Source: an uncultured Spirochaetales bacterium
GTDB taxonomy: Bacteria > Spirochaetota > Spirochaetia > Treponematales > Treponemataceae
Length of the DNA: 17,117 nt
Direction of reading: 5' to 3'
NCBI GenBank assembly: GCA_946061495.1
Contig: CAMGSV010000029.1
Span: 1-17,117 of the forward strand
Shown piece by piece: positions 7,795-14,264 of the stretch. A program made the position numbers and the translations under genes. Below the pieces are notes generated by a model, which saw only the letters and a list, made by a program, of their open reading frames with translations, was not told where the DNA came from and did no database searches. How positions within the stretch are numbered: the stretch's first letter is position 1; each line of letters begins with the position of its first letter.

Positions 7795-7834
7795 GGCGGG
7801 GCTGAATCCATTGCAGTTTTGAGGCGTTGCGCAG

Positions 7835-8620
7835 GTGATAGAAGTTGATTCCTTGACAAAGGTGTATGGTTCCCGCTCCAAGGTGCTGGCAGTGGATTCT
7901 GTGAGTCTGGTGGTCCGGCCTGGAGTTGTCACCGGTCTGCTGGGTCCCAACGGGGCGGGGAAGACCACCATTCTGAAGGCCATCTGCGGCCTCCATTATC
8001 CCACCTCCGGCTCCCTGCGGGTGATGGGCCTTGATGTGGAGGAGTTTCCCGTGGCGGTGCGCTCCCTGGTGGGCTATGTCAGCGAGCAGCCGGCCCTGAT
8101 TGCAAGCCTTTCTGTCCGTGATTTCCTCCAGTATGCCTACCGGATTCGGTTTGCCGCTGGATTGCATCGGGAGTCGGCCACCGCCGAGAGGATTGAGCAG
8201 GCCGCCCGCAGCGAGACCATGAAGCAGGCCCTGGAGCGGGTGGTGGCGGAGTGCAGGCTGGAGGAGGTGTTCTTCCGGCCCATCGGCCAGCTGTCCAAGG
8301 GATTCCGCCAGCGGCTTTCCTTTGCCCAGGCCCTGCTGCACAATCCGCCGGTGCTGGTGCTGGACGAGCCGGTGTCCGGCCTTGACCCCGCCCAGATCCG
8401 CCAGATGCGGGACATGATACAACGTCTCGGCCGCCAGCGGACGGTTCTCCTTTCCACCCATTTGATGCAGGAGGTGGAGGCCTTGTGCCAGCAGGTGCAC
8501 ATAATCAGCGGCGGCCGGCTGGTGGCATCGGGTTCCGCCCAGGACATCACCCAGTCTGTGGGAACCAGCACCTTTGAGGACGCCTTCCTGAGGCTTACTG
8601 CTGGCGGTTTTGGAGTCTAG
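7835..8620 (+). CDS. ABC transporter ATPase, GldA-type
   Basis: A 261-residue cytoplasmic ATPase that powers a membrane export or envelope-remodelling complex. The Walker A motif is GPNGAGKTT (37-45), the signature is LSKGFRQR (153-160, a common LSKG variant of LSGGQ in this subfamily), Walker B is VLVLDEP (173-179), and H209 in LLSTH is the switch His. Between Walker A and signature there is an extra charged helical segment (about 108-130). The start is GTG with GAGG 10 bases upstream; an in-frame stop just before it excludes an earlier start. It belongs with the downstream permease, GldG-like and DUF4340-like genes, the order of Bacteroidetes gldA/F/G-type cassettes, but an MNT/HEPN pair separates it from the permease. 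Confidence 0.93.
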   Translation: MIEVDSLTKVYGSRSKVLAVDSVSLVVRPGVVTGLLGPNGAGKTTILKAICGLHYPTSGSLRVMGLDVEEFPVAVRSLVGYVSEQPALIASLSVRDFLQYAYRIRFAAGLHRESATAERIEQAARSETMKQALERVVAECRLEEVFFRPIGQLSKGFRQRLSFAQALLHNPPVLVLDEPVSGLDPAQIRQMRDMIQRLGRQRTVLLSTHLMQEVEALCQQVHIISGGRLVASGSAQDITQSVGTSTFEDAFLRLTAGGFGV

Positions 8621-8652
8621 TATTAGAAAAGGAGCGTGGGCCTATGGTGAAC
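8610..8652 (+). repeat. Left direct-repeat boundary of the MNT/HEPN module
   Basis: This stretch carries TTGGAGTCTAG (8610-8620, the end of the ATPase gene including its stop) and then TATGGTGAAC (8643-8652, the start of the nucleotidyltransferase). Both strings recur in the same order at 9328-9350, with 10 of 11 and 10 of 10 bases identical. The pair brackets the two-gene module. Confidence 0.5.
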
Positions 8653-8955
8653 GAGGAGATTATTTCCATCAAGAATCGTTTTGTGAAGCATCTTCATCCA
8701 GAATGTATCTTTTTATTTGGTTCCTATGCGACAGATATGTATACGGATGAAAGTGATTATGATTTTTATGTAGTCATGCCCGATGGTACTGACAATCTGC
8801 TCCAGCTGACACAGGAGGCATATTTATGTCTGCTGGACATGGACAGGAAGCCTGTTGACATTGTGGTGAATACCTCCTCTAGATTTAGGGAGTTGGCTCA
8901 GGGAATGACCTTGGAGCGACGGGTTTTGGATGAGGGAATCCAGCTGTATGCGTAA
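8644..8955 (+). CDS. Minimal nucleotidyltransferase (MNT) of an MNT/HEPN pair
   Basis: A 103-residue nucleotidyltransferase of the polymerase-beta fold. The family motif is G26-S27, ten residues, then D38-x-D40 (SDYDFYVV), and the third metal-binding acid is D72 in KPVDIVV. All three acids are present, so it should bind metal and nucleotide. In known MNT/HEPN pairs such as MntA/HepT the MNT modifies the HEPN partner by AMP transfer; whether this one does is inference. A GGAG site lies 9 bases upstream of the ATG, and its stop overlaps the HEPN start by 8 bases (ATGCGTAA). The gene and its partner look more AT-rich than the flanking transporter genes and interrupt that cassette, which suggests acquisition by transfer. 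Confidence 0.9.
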   Translation: MVNEEIISIKNRFVKHLHPECIFLFGSYATDMYTDESDYDFYVVMPDGTDNLLQLTQEAYLCLLDMDRKPVDIVVNTSSRFRELAQGMTLERRVLDEGIQLYA

Positions 8956-9338
8956 TGACTCCAACGTAGCGGAATGGCTGCGGCTTGCCAATATGGATTT
9001 AGATACTGCCCAATATGTGTTTGGGAATATGTATCCAAAGCCTTGTGAGATAATTTGTTACCACTGTCAGCAAGCGATGGAGAAATTCTTGAAGGCTCTT
9101 GCCCTTGCCAATGACCAGGAACCACTGAGAACTCATGATTTGGTGGTTTTGGCTAGGTCCCTTGGGGGGCTGTGTACAGATTCCACTGTCAATTTTGCGG
9201 ATGTACGCCATGTTGAATCCCTATGGTGTGAAGGTTCGGTATCCCCAGGACATGGCTGTTGGGATACAGGATGCGAGGGCGGCTCTGGAATATTCCCAAG
9301 AGATAAAGAGGTGGGCCGATGCTTTGATTGGAGTGTAG
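8948..9338 (+). pseudogene. HEPN-domain protein with a frameshift at a run of six G
   Basis: The partner of the MNT gene, broken into two frames. The first part runs from the ATG at 8948 (GAGGG 10 bases upstream) and has the helical HEPN core EWLRLANMDLDTAQYVF and CYHCQQAMEKFLKAL, then THDLVVLA. At 9164-9169 lies GGGGGG. Reading on in frame gives an unrelated tail ending at 9388. Skipping one base in the G run joins the frame that encodes MLNPYGVKVRYPQD, DARAALEYSQEIKRWAD and a stop at 9338, the normal end of HEPN proteins; the corrected protein is 129 residues, the usual family size. There is no RxxxxH ribonuclease motif. It may be a pseudogene, a sequencing error in a homopolymer, or a slippage-regulated gene. 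Confidence 0.8.
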
Positions 9339-9350
9339 GGTATGGTGAAC
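9328..9350 (+). repeat. Right direct-repeat boundary of the MNT/HEPN module
   Basis: TTGGAGTGTAG (9328-9338, end of the HEPN reading frame) and TATGGTGAAC (9341-9350) repeat the two strings found at 8610-8620 and 8643-8652, only closer together. The second string is the in-frame upstream start of the permease gene. Confidence 0.5.
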
Positions 9351-9380
9351 AAAAAACAATTGTCTGCCAAGGAGCTGCCC

Positions 9381-10136
9381 ATGACTAGTTTTACCCGGAA
9401 GGCTGCCTGCTGGCTTGGAGTGGTGGCGGTGTTGTGGCGCAAGGAGCTGCGGCTGCTGCTGGCACGGCCGCCCTTCTACGTGGCCACCGCCCTGCTGACC
9501 GCTGGAGGGGCTGCCCAGTTTTTCCTTGGAGGCCGCTTCTTTGACTACGGCCTGGGCTCCACTGATTTGAACTTCTTCTTCTCCACCATTCCCTTTCTGT
9601 CTATACTGGCCGTTCCCGCCCTCACCATGGGACAGTGGGATGCAGGCGGCCTCCTCTTTGACGAGAGCCTGCCCCTCAGCGAGAACCAGCTGGTGGTGGG
9701 GAAGTGGCTGGCGTCCTTTTGTGGTGCCTGCCTGATGCTGGTGCCGGGATTCTGTGTGCCGGTGACGGTGAGCTTTTTTGGCACCCTGGACCTGGCCCAG
9801 CTGTTCGTGGGCTACGTGGGCATGGTGCTCTACCTGTCAGCCGCCTGTGGGCTGGGGGTGCTCTTGGGCTCCGTCAGTCCTGGTGCCGTCTCCGCCTACC
9901 TGGTGACCTCTGTGGTGCTGGCGGGGTTCAGTGGAATCCATCTGCTGCCCCGCTTCCTGTCCCTGCCGAGCTGGCTGAGCCGCCTGTGCCAGAGCCTGTC
10001 CTTTGCCTGGCACTTTGACAGCGCGGGGAAGGGGATTGTGGACAGCCGGGATCTGGTGTTCTATGTGGTGGTGACGGTGGCCCTGCTGAAGGTGTCCGCC
10101 GGCTTGCTGCGGGCCAGAAGGAGGGGCAGCCTGTGA
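9381..10136 (+). CDS. ABC transporter permease, GldF-type (ABC-2 family)
   Basis: A 251-residue integral membrane protein with about six hydrophobic helices, beginning with a short cytoplasmic segment carrying the RKELRLLLARPPFYV motif that is typical of GldF/ABC-2 permeases, then FFFSTIPFLSILAVPALTM, and later helices up to the basic LLRARRRGSL end. It should form the membrane channel for the ATPase encoded upstream. Two starts are possible: ATG 9342 (GGAG 8 bases upstream, adds 13 residues MVNKK...) and ATG 9381 (AAGGAG 6 bases upstream). I prefer 9381 because its ribosome site is stronger and the added residues lie in the repeat at the edge of the inserted module. The stop overlaps the next gene's GTG by 4 bases, so translation is coupled. 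Confidence 0.88.
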   Translation: MTSFTRKAACWLGVVAVLWRKELRLLLARPPFYVATALLTAGGAAQFFLGGRFFDYGLGSTDLNFFFSTIPFLSILAVPALTMGQWDAGGLLFDESLPLSENQLVVGKWLASFCGACLMLVPGFCVPVTVSFFGTLDLAQLFVGYVGMVLYLSAACGLGVLLGSVSPGAVSAYLVTSVVLAGFSGIHLLPRFLSLPSWLSRLCQSLSFAWHFDSAGKGIVDSRDLVFYVVVTVALLKVSAGLLRARRRGSL

Positions 10137-11701
10137 GAACGAGTATGAGCGGAAGAAGGATGGCCCTGCTGCTGTGGATTCTGCTGGGGGGCTTGGTTTT
10201 GTTCTTGTCCTCCCTGTGGTATTTCCGCTGGGATTTTACTGCCGACAAGGGATTTTCCCTCAGTCCCCTGAGTCTCCAGCTGGTGGACTCTCTGGAGGAG
10301 CCCCTGCACATCACCTACTATGTCTCCCCGGAGCTGGAGGATCTGTATCCCCATGCCCGGAACATCAAGGACTTTTTGCGGCTCTACAGCTCCGCTCGTC
10401 GTCAGGTGCAGGTGGAGGTGCGGGATCCGGTGAAGGAGGGACTGGAGAACAGCCTTTTGCAGCTGGGGGTTTTCGGCCATCAAATTCAGGCCACAAAAGG
10501 AAATAGCACCCAGCTGGTGACGGTCTACTCCTCAATCGTGCTGGAATATCTGAACCAAGTCGCCGTGGTTCCCTTCGTCCAGACGGCGGAGAGCCTGGAA
10601 TACGAGCTGGCTTTCCGGCTGCTGATGCTGGTGGAGGAGACGGGAGCCTGGCCGGTGCTGCTGATGGCGGGAAACGGCCTTTCGGTGCAGGAGGACTACG
10701 GCGACGTGGTACCCTGGCTGGAGGCGGCGGGCTTCCTTCCCACAGTGGTGACGGCGGAGGAGTTCCCGCTGATGGAGGAGCGACTGACCCAGGGGGAGGG
10801 ACTGCGGATTCCCCTGATGCTTTTTGGCAGCAGCAGTCTGACGGGCGGACAGGTGGATGCCATCCGCCGCTTTGTGGAGGCAGGAGGACGGCTCCTTGCC
10901 ATGACCTCCGCCCACACCGCCGACCTCTACGACGACTGGGATGTGGTTCCCACCCAGGACAAGCTCCTGCCGGTGCTGGCTTCCTGGGGACTGGAGCTGG
11001 GGGCGGAGCTGGTGCTGGACATCTCCTGCTTCCGGGCTACCTTCCTGAGCCAGGAGGACAATCCCGTGTACGAGCAGGTGAACTATCCCCTGTGGATTCA
11101 GGCCCTGCCCCAGTATACGGTGGAGCATCCGGTGTCCCGCCGTGCCTTCAATCTGGAGTTCTACTGGAGCTCTCCCATCACCCTCATGAGGTTGGACACC
11201 CAGCCCCTTGTCTATACCACTCCCGCCGCCTGGCTGTTGCCGCCGGAGCTGGACCGGGAGCAGCCCTTTGTCACCAATCCGTTCATGGTGAGCCAGACTG
11301 CCTCCCAGGCGGGACAGGTTGCCTCCCAGTATGTGCTGTCTGCCCTGGCTCCGGTGGAGGGGGGCGGCCAGGTGCTGCTGATTGGAAGCCAGTACTTCCT
11401 TTCCACCCTGCTGCGGCAATACACCGGCAGTCTGGGAAACCTGGACTTTGCCACCAAGGGACTCCTGCTGCTGTGTGGCCAGGATTCCCTGCTGGAGCTG
11501 AAGAACAAGGCCGCCGTCACCAAGGGACTCCACAAAATGGACCAGGTCCAGCTGGAGGCCAGCCGCCCACATGTTCTGGTAGTGAATCTGGTGCTGCTGC
11601 CCCTGTTGCCCGCCCTGATTGCCCTGGTGGTGCTTTTGATGCAGAGGGCTGGTGGACGTTCCGCCCTCCGGTTCCCTGCTGTGGGAGGAAGAGATGACTG
11701 A
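10133..11701 (+). CDS. GldG-like ABC transporter auxiliary protein
   Basis: A 522-residue membrane-anchored protein of the GldG / ABC_transp_aux type. An N-terminal membrane helix (about 9-28) is followed by the family hallmark FTADKGFSLSPLSLQLVDSL, and then a large extracytoplasmic alpha/beta region (about 40-480) with a Rossmann-like glutamine-amidotransferase-like core: VLLMAGNG, LMLFGSSSLTGGQVDAIRRF and GGRLLAMTSAH. A C-terminal membrane helix (about 490-512) precedes a short tail. In Bacteroidetes the homologue is needed with GldA and GldF for gliding; in spirochaetes the role is unknown to me. The GTG start overlaps the permease stop (GTGA) and has GGAGG 8 bases upstream. The stop overlaps the next start by 8 bases. 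Confidence 0.9.
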   Translation: MRTSMSGRRMALLLWILLGGLVLFLSSLWYFRWDFTADKGFSLSPLSLQLVDSLEEPLHITYYVSPELEDLYPHARNIKDFLRLYSSARRQVQVEVRDPVKEGLENSLLQLGVFGHQIQATKGNSTQLVTVYSSIVLEYLNQVAVVPFVQTAESLEYELAFRLLMLVEETGAWPVLLMAGNGLSVQEDYGDVVPWLEAAGFLPTVVTAEEFPLMEERLTQGEGLRIPLMLFGSSSLTGGQVDAIRRFVEAGGRLLAMTSAHTADLYDDWDVVPTQDKLLPVLASWGLELGAELVLDISCFRATFLSQEDNPVYEQVNYPLWIQALPQYTVEHPVSRRAFNLEFYWSSPITLMRLDTQPLVYTTPAAWLLPPELDREQPFVTNPFMVSQTASQAGQVASQYVLSALAPVEGGGQVLLIGSQYFLSTLLRQYTGSLGNLDFATKGLLLLCGQDSLLELKNKAAVTKGLHKMDQVQLEASRPHVLVVNLVLLPLLPALIALVVLLMQRAGGRSALRFPAVGGRDD

Positions 11702-12722
11702 GAAAAAATACCTTTCCCTATTGGGTGCAGCCTGCCTTGTGGTGGCCCTCCTGTGTGTGGTGGCCCTGCTGGGCAGGCAGTCTCGCAGGCAGGAGCAGGT
11801 GGAGACGGCCCTCCTGAACAGCAGCTATTCACCAAACCTGTCCCAGGTGGACATTGCTGAGGGGGAAACCTCCATTTCCCTGCATCGTGGCAACGTGTCT
11901 GGCAGGCTTCTCTGGTGGGGAAGGGCTGGCCTCGGTATGGCCACCGGCAATCCCGCCACTGACAAGAGCCTGGTCTTTCTCGTTGACCCGGTGGTGATGA
12001 ATGAATTCCTTTCCACTATGGAAGAAGTCAGGAGTCTCACCGTGGTGTCACGGAAGCGGGACAATTTATCCTCCTTCGGCCTGGATGATGGCCAGGGGGT
12101 GCGTGCCAGCTTCAGCCTTTCGGATGGCGCCACCGTCTCCCAGATACTCTTTGGTGACAGGAACTACAGTGGCCACCGCATCTATCTGAAAACCCCCGAC
12201 TCGCCGGTGTACCAGGGCCAGGACCAGTTCTACCCTTGGCTCACATCATCCGCCAAAAGCTGGGCTGACATGGCGCTTGTCTCTCAGCAGCTTTTGGGCA
12301 TCAGCGGTGGCGATCAGGTGCAGCGGCTGACGATGAGGTGCGCCTCGAAGGACGGCGGATTCAGTCAGCTGGTGCTGGTTCCCACCCAGGAGGATTTCTC
12401 CTCCAAGGTCAGCCGACTCCTTTCCCTGCGGGGTGGCTCCCTGATTCATCCCCAGGTGGCGGAAGGGCGCCCACTGCTGGCAGAAATCGCCGTTGACACG
12501 GGATTTGGCACCAGCGCCACCCTACGAGTGTATCAGGGGAACCAGTCCCAGACCGACCAGGAGATTTCCAGCTATTATCTTGTTCCCCAGTATAGCAACC
12601 TGCTGGAAAACAATGGTTCGGCTGGCAGCGGAGTGCGCGGGGACGGAAGCGTTCCCACCATGTGCTACGGCTTCGAGATCAGCGGCTGGACCTGGGACAG
12701 CATCCGCACACTGATGGAATAG
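11694..12722 (+). CDS. DUF4340-like membrane-anchored protein of the Gld cassette
   Basis: A 342-residue protein with one N-terminal membrane helix (residues about 6-27, LSLLGAACLVVALL) and a long extracytoplasmic beta-rich region. Features such as LVDPVVMNEFLSTMEEVRSL, DNLSSFGLDDGQGVRASF, a DRNYSGHRIYLK strand and SSAKSWADMALV match the DUF4340 pattern, a protein that regularly follows GldG-like genes. I choose ATG 11694, with GGAGG 5 bases upstream and an 8-base overlap with the previous stop; an in-frame ATG at 11652 would add unconserved residues inside the previous gene. It probably works with the ABC complex at the outer face of the inner membrane. It is the last gene of the cassette; only a weak hairpin without a T tract follows. 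Confidence 0.82.
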   Translation: MTEKKYLSLLGAACLVVALLCVVALLGRQSRRQEQVETALLNSSYSPNLSQVDIAEGETSISLHRGNVSGRLLWWGRAGLGMATGNPATDKSLVFLVDPVVMNEFLSTMEEVRSLTVVSRKRDNLSSFGLDDGQGVRASFSLSDGATVSQILFGDRNYSGHRIYLKTPDSPVYQGQDQFYPWLTSSAKSWADMALVSQQLLGISGGDQVQRLTMRCASKDGGFSQLVLVPTQEDFSSKVSRLLSLRGGSLIHPQVAEGRPLLAEIAVDTGFGTSATLRVYQGNQSQTDQEISSYYLVPQYSNLLENNGSAGSGVRGDGSVPTMCYGFEISGWTWDSIRTLME

Positions 12723-12773
12723 GTTTTTATCGGAGCCTTGTCGCCGATTTCCCTGATTCTTCCACTATAATTA

Positions 12774-12802
12774 TTCTCAAGTGCTGGATAACAGGGTATA
12801 AT
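12774..12802 (+). promoter_or_regulatory. Promoter for the HTH gene
   Basis: TTCTCA (12774-12779) and a perfect TATAAT (12797-12802) lie 17 bases apart, predicting a start near 12809 and a leader of about 58 bases. A second TATAAT at 12766-12771 lacks a convincing -35. The rest of the 144-base gap between the DUF4340-like gene and the HTH gene holds only a weak hairpin and a short leader reading frame. Confidence 0.6.
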
Positions 12803-12837
12803 GAGTGGGTGGCGGAGATTCACCTTCTGGGGAGGGA

Positions 12838-12870
12838 ATGGATAGGTTTGTGCGGGGAGTTGTGGAATGA
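12838..12870 (+). CDS. Ten-codon leader reading frame before the HTH gene
   Basis: ATG at 12838 opens a frame of ten codons (MDRFVRGVVE) ending in TGA, which overlaps the HTH ATG as ATGA. GGGGAGGGA lies directly before it, so ribosomes may load here and pass on to the main gene. The main gene also has its own GGGGAG 6 bases before its ATG. It could be chance; the sequence has no attenuator-type codon runs. Confidence 0.3.
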   Translation: MDRFVRGVVE

Positions 12871-13421
12871 AAAAGTTTGCTTTGGAGTTCAAGAAGGCTG
12901 TTGTTGATGACTTTAATTCCGAGCGGTACACGGTAGCACAGATAGCGAAGAAGCATGGTGTTCCTGTGGGCTTGGGGGCTGGCATCGAGGACAAGGTCGT
13001 GTCTCTCCATGAGGGCGGTCGGAAGATGACCGAGATGGTGAGGGAGCTTGGCCTGACTGCGTACGCCGTGAGGAAGGTGCTGGTCGGGCGTGGCCTTGAC
13101 ACCAAGCGGGTTCATGTGGACAAGCCGTCAGAAACGAAGTCCGACAGGGTTCGGGACGATGTGCTTGCGGCTCACAATGATGGCCTTGGGGCGGCGGACA
13201 TAGCCAAGAGGTGCGGGGTGTCCATCCCCACTGTGAGGAAGGTTCTCCGTGAGGCGGGGGTGGTACCGCACAAGCACACGGTGGCAGTTTGTTCCGCCGT
13301 GTGTGGGGAGGGCAAGCCGCTGCCTTCATCTCAACAGCAGGAAGAGCTGAATCAGGTTGTAGACCAGGTGGGCAGCAAACCCGCTGAAGGGATTGTCAGT
13401 CAGGAGGACACAGGCCCGTAA
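12867..13421 (+). CDS. Small protein with three helix-turn-helix repeats
   Basis: A 184-residue probable DNA-binding protein. Three helix-turn-helix units are visible: TVAQIAKKHGVP (22-33), MTEMVRELGLTAYAVRKVL (54-72) and AADIAKRCGVSIPTVRKVL (109-127). Units 2 and 3 also share the surrounding spacing and a nearly identical 14-base stretch for VRKVL (13068-13081 and 13233-13246), so they look duplicated. Unit 1 lacks the recognition helix. The fold of the first 30 residues resembles the N terminus of IS3-type transposase OrfA, but no transposase catalytic gene is nearby. The ATG has GGGGAG 6 bases upstream. Residues 154-184 are encoded opposite the 3' end of the protease gene and are low in conservation. 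I do not recognise the exact family; a regulator or a mobile-element remnant are both possible. Confidence 0.65.
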   Translation: MKKFALEFKKAVVDDFNSERYTVAQIAKKHGVPVGLGAGIEDKVVSLHEGGRKMTEMVRELGLTAYAVRKVLVGRGLDTKRVHVDKPSETKSDRVRDDVLAAHNDGLGAADIAKRCGVSIPTVRKVLREAGVVPHKHTVAVCSAVCGEGKPLPSSQQQEELNQVVDQVGSKPAEGIVSQEDTGP

Positions 13422-14096
13422 GATTGATCCTGCCACAAAGGCATTTCCCACTGCTGGCCAGCCGCCGTAGCCATGGGACAGGGCAAAGACCACTACCAGG
13501 ACTCCCTCCAGGCAGACAGGGGGGGATTGGTTCAGACCTCGCCCCTTCCAGTTCAGCACCAGTCCCAGCAGTAAGGGACTGTACCAGCGGTATACCATCT
13601 CCTCGTAAAAGGCGGCTACAGCGGTGTATGCCAGCAACAAGGGCAATTTCTGTTCCGCCATGCCGCCATTTTCCCCCAACGTCGGGTTGGGAGGGGCACC
13701 AAGCTGTGCCAGCAGGTTCCACAGGATGCTGTTGGCCAGCAGCACGGCAAGTACCACCACAGGAGTCGCAATCCTTCCCCATCTGCCTGACAGCCGGTCT
13801 TTCCAGCCCTTTTTTTGCCCGCCAGCGTGTCCATCCTTCCGTTTTCCCTCAGAAAGAGGAATACCCTCCAATAGTCTCAGACTTCGGCTTCTGACAAACA
13901 GCGCCACCGCCAGTATTCCCTGCAGCAGGGTGGTGGAAAACTGGGGCGACATGATGCCAGCCGGGGAGTCGGCGGTGCCAGTGCCGGTGGCCAGCAGGAT
14001 GGCCATTGAATGCACCAGCGGTGGCAGGACAAGGGCCAAAAGAAAGGCCAGCTCCAGAAGGTGTCCAAGTTTTTTTTTGCGGGAAATGGAATCCAT
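13326..14096 (-). CDS. CPBP-family intramembrane metalloprotease
   Basis: A 256-residue membrane protein of the CPBP (Abi, CAAX-protease-like) family. The conserved motifs are all present: EEMVYR (E165, E166, R170), FALSH (F204, H208) and HLVYN (H243, N247), spread over the C-terminal helices. The N-terminal half has about four further hydrophobic segments with a basic loop. Members cleave or bind substrates in the membrane; the substrate here is unknown. The ATG at 14096 has only a GGAG two bases away, too close to serve, and a promoter -10 (TAGAAT) lies six bases upstream, so the mRNA may be leaderless. Its last 31 codons are overlapped by the convergent HTH gene. It is not part of any operon here. 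Confidence 0.9.
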   Translation of the reverse strand: MDSISRKKKLGHLLELAFLLALVLPPLVHSMAILLATGTGTADSPAGIMSPQFSTTLLQGILAVALFVRSRSLRLLEGIPLSEGKRKDGHAGGQKKGWKDRLSGRWGRIATPVVVLAVLLANSILWNLLAQLGAPPNPTLGENGGMAEQKLPLLLAYTAVAAFYEEMVYRWYSPLLLGLVLNWKGRGLNQSPPVCLEGVLVVVFALSHGYGGWPAVGNAFVAGSILRACVLLTDNPFSGFAAHLVYNLIQLFLLLR

Positions 14097-14102
14097 GGCT
14101 CC

Positions 14103-14132
14103 ATTCTACACCAAGCCATGAGATTGTGCCAG
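14103..14132 (-). promoter_or_regulatory. Candidate promoter for the CPBP gene, predicting a leaderless start
   Basis: Minus-strand CTGGCA (14127-14132) and TAGAAT (14103-14108) are 18 bases apart. Six bases after the -10 is the A of the protease ATG (14096). The -10 matches five and the -35 four of six positions. Confidence 0.45.
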
Positions 14133-14191
14133 CAGCAGGGCATGGCAACAAATGGGGAAGAATGGGAACCTGGGGGATGTGCGATGGTGAC

Positions 14192-14221
14192 TTGAGTATT
14201 GAATAAAATATATGATACAAT
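14192..14221 (+). promoter_or_regulatory. Extended -10 promoter for the secreted helical protein operon
   Basis: TTGAGT (14192-14197) and TACAAT (14216-14221) have an 18-base spacer, and TG one base before the -10 makes an extended -10. The start near 14228 gives a leader of about 37 bases with GGAGG at 14251-14255. It is divergent from the protease promoter about 60 bases to the left; nothing else is visible in that gap. Confidence 0.6.
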
Positions 14222-14264
14222 TGCCGAATATCTGTGTTTTATATGCAGAAGGAGGAAGGACTCC

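Noticed and set aside
10532..11572. Long minus-strand open frame (346 codons) opposite the GldG-like gene
   Set aside because: It is antisense to a well-supported gene, has no ribosome site or recognisable domain, and is rich in His, Gln and Gly as expected for shadow frames in GC-rich DNA.
12727..12755. Hairpin ATCGG...CCGAT after the DUF4340-like gene as a terminator
   Set aside because: Only five pairs, a ten-base loop and no T tract after it.
13310..13335. Short hairpin GGCA...TGCC at the convergent overlap as a bidirectional terminator
   Set aside because: Four-bp stem and no T tract on either strand.
12867..13421. HTH gene as the OrfA of an IS3-type insertion sequence
   Set aside because: No OrfB with a DDE catalytic domain follows, no terminal inverted repeats are visible, and the unit spacing differs after residue 33.
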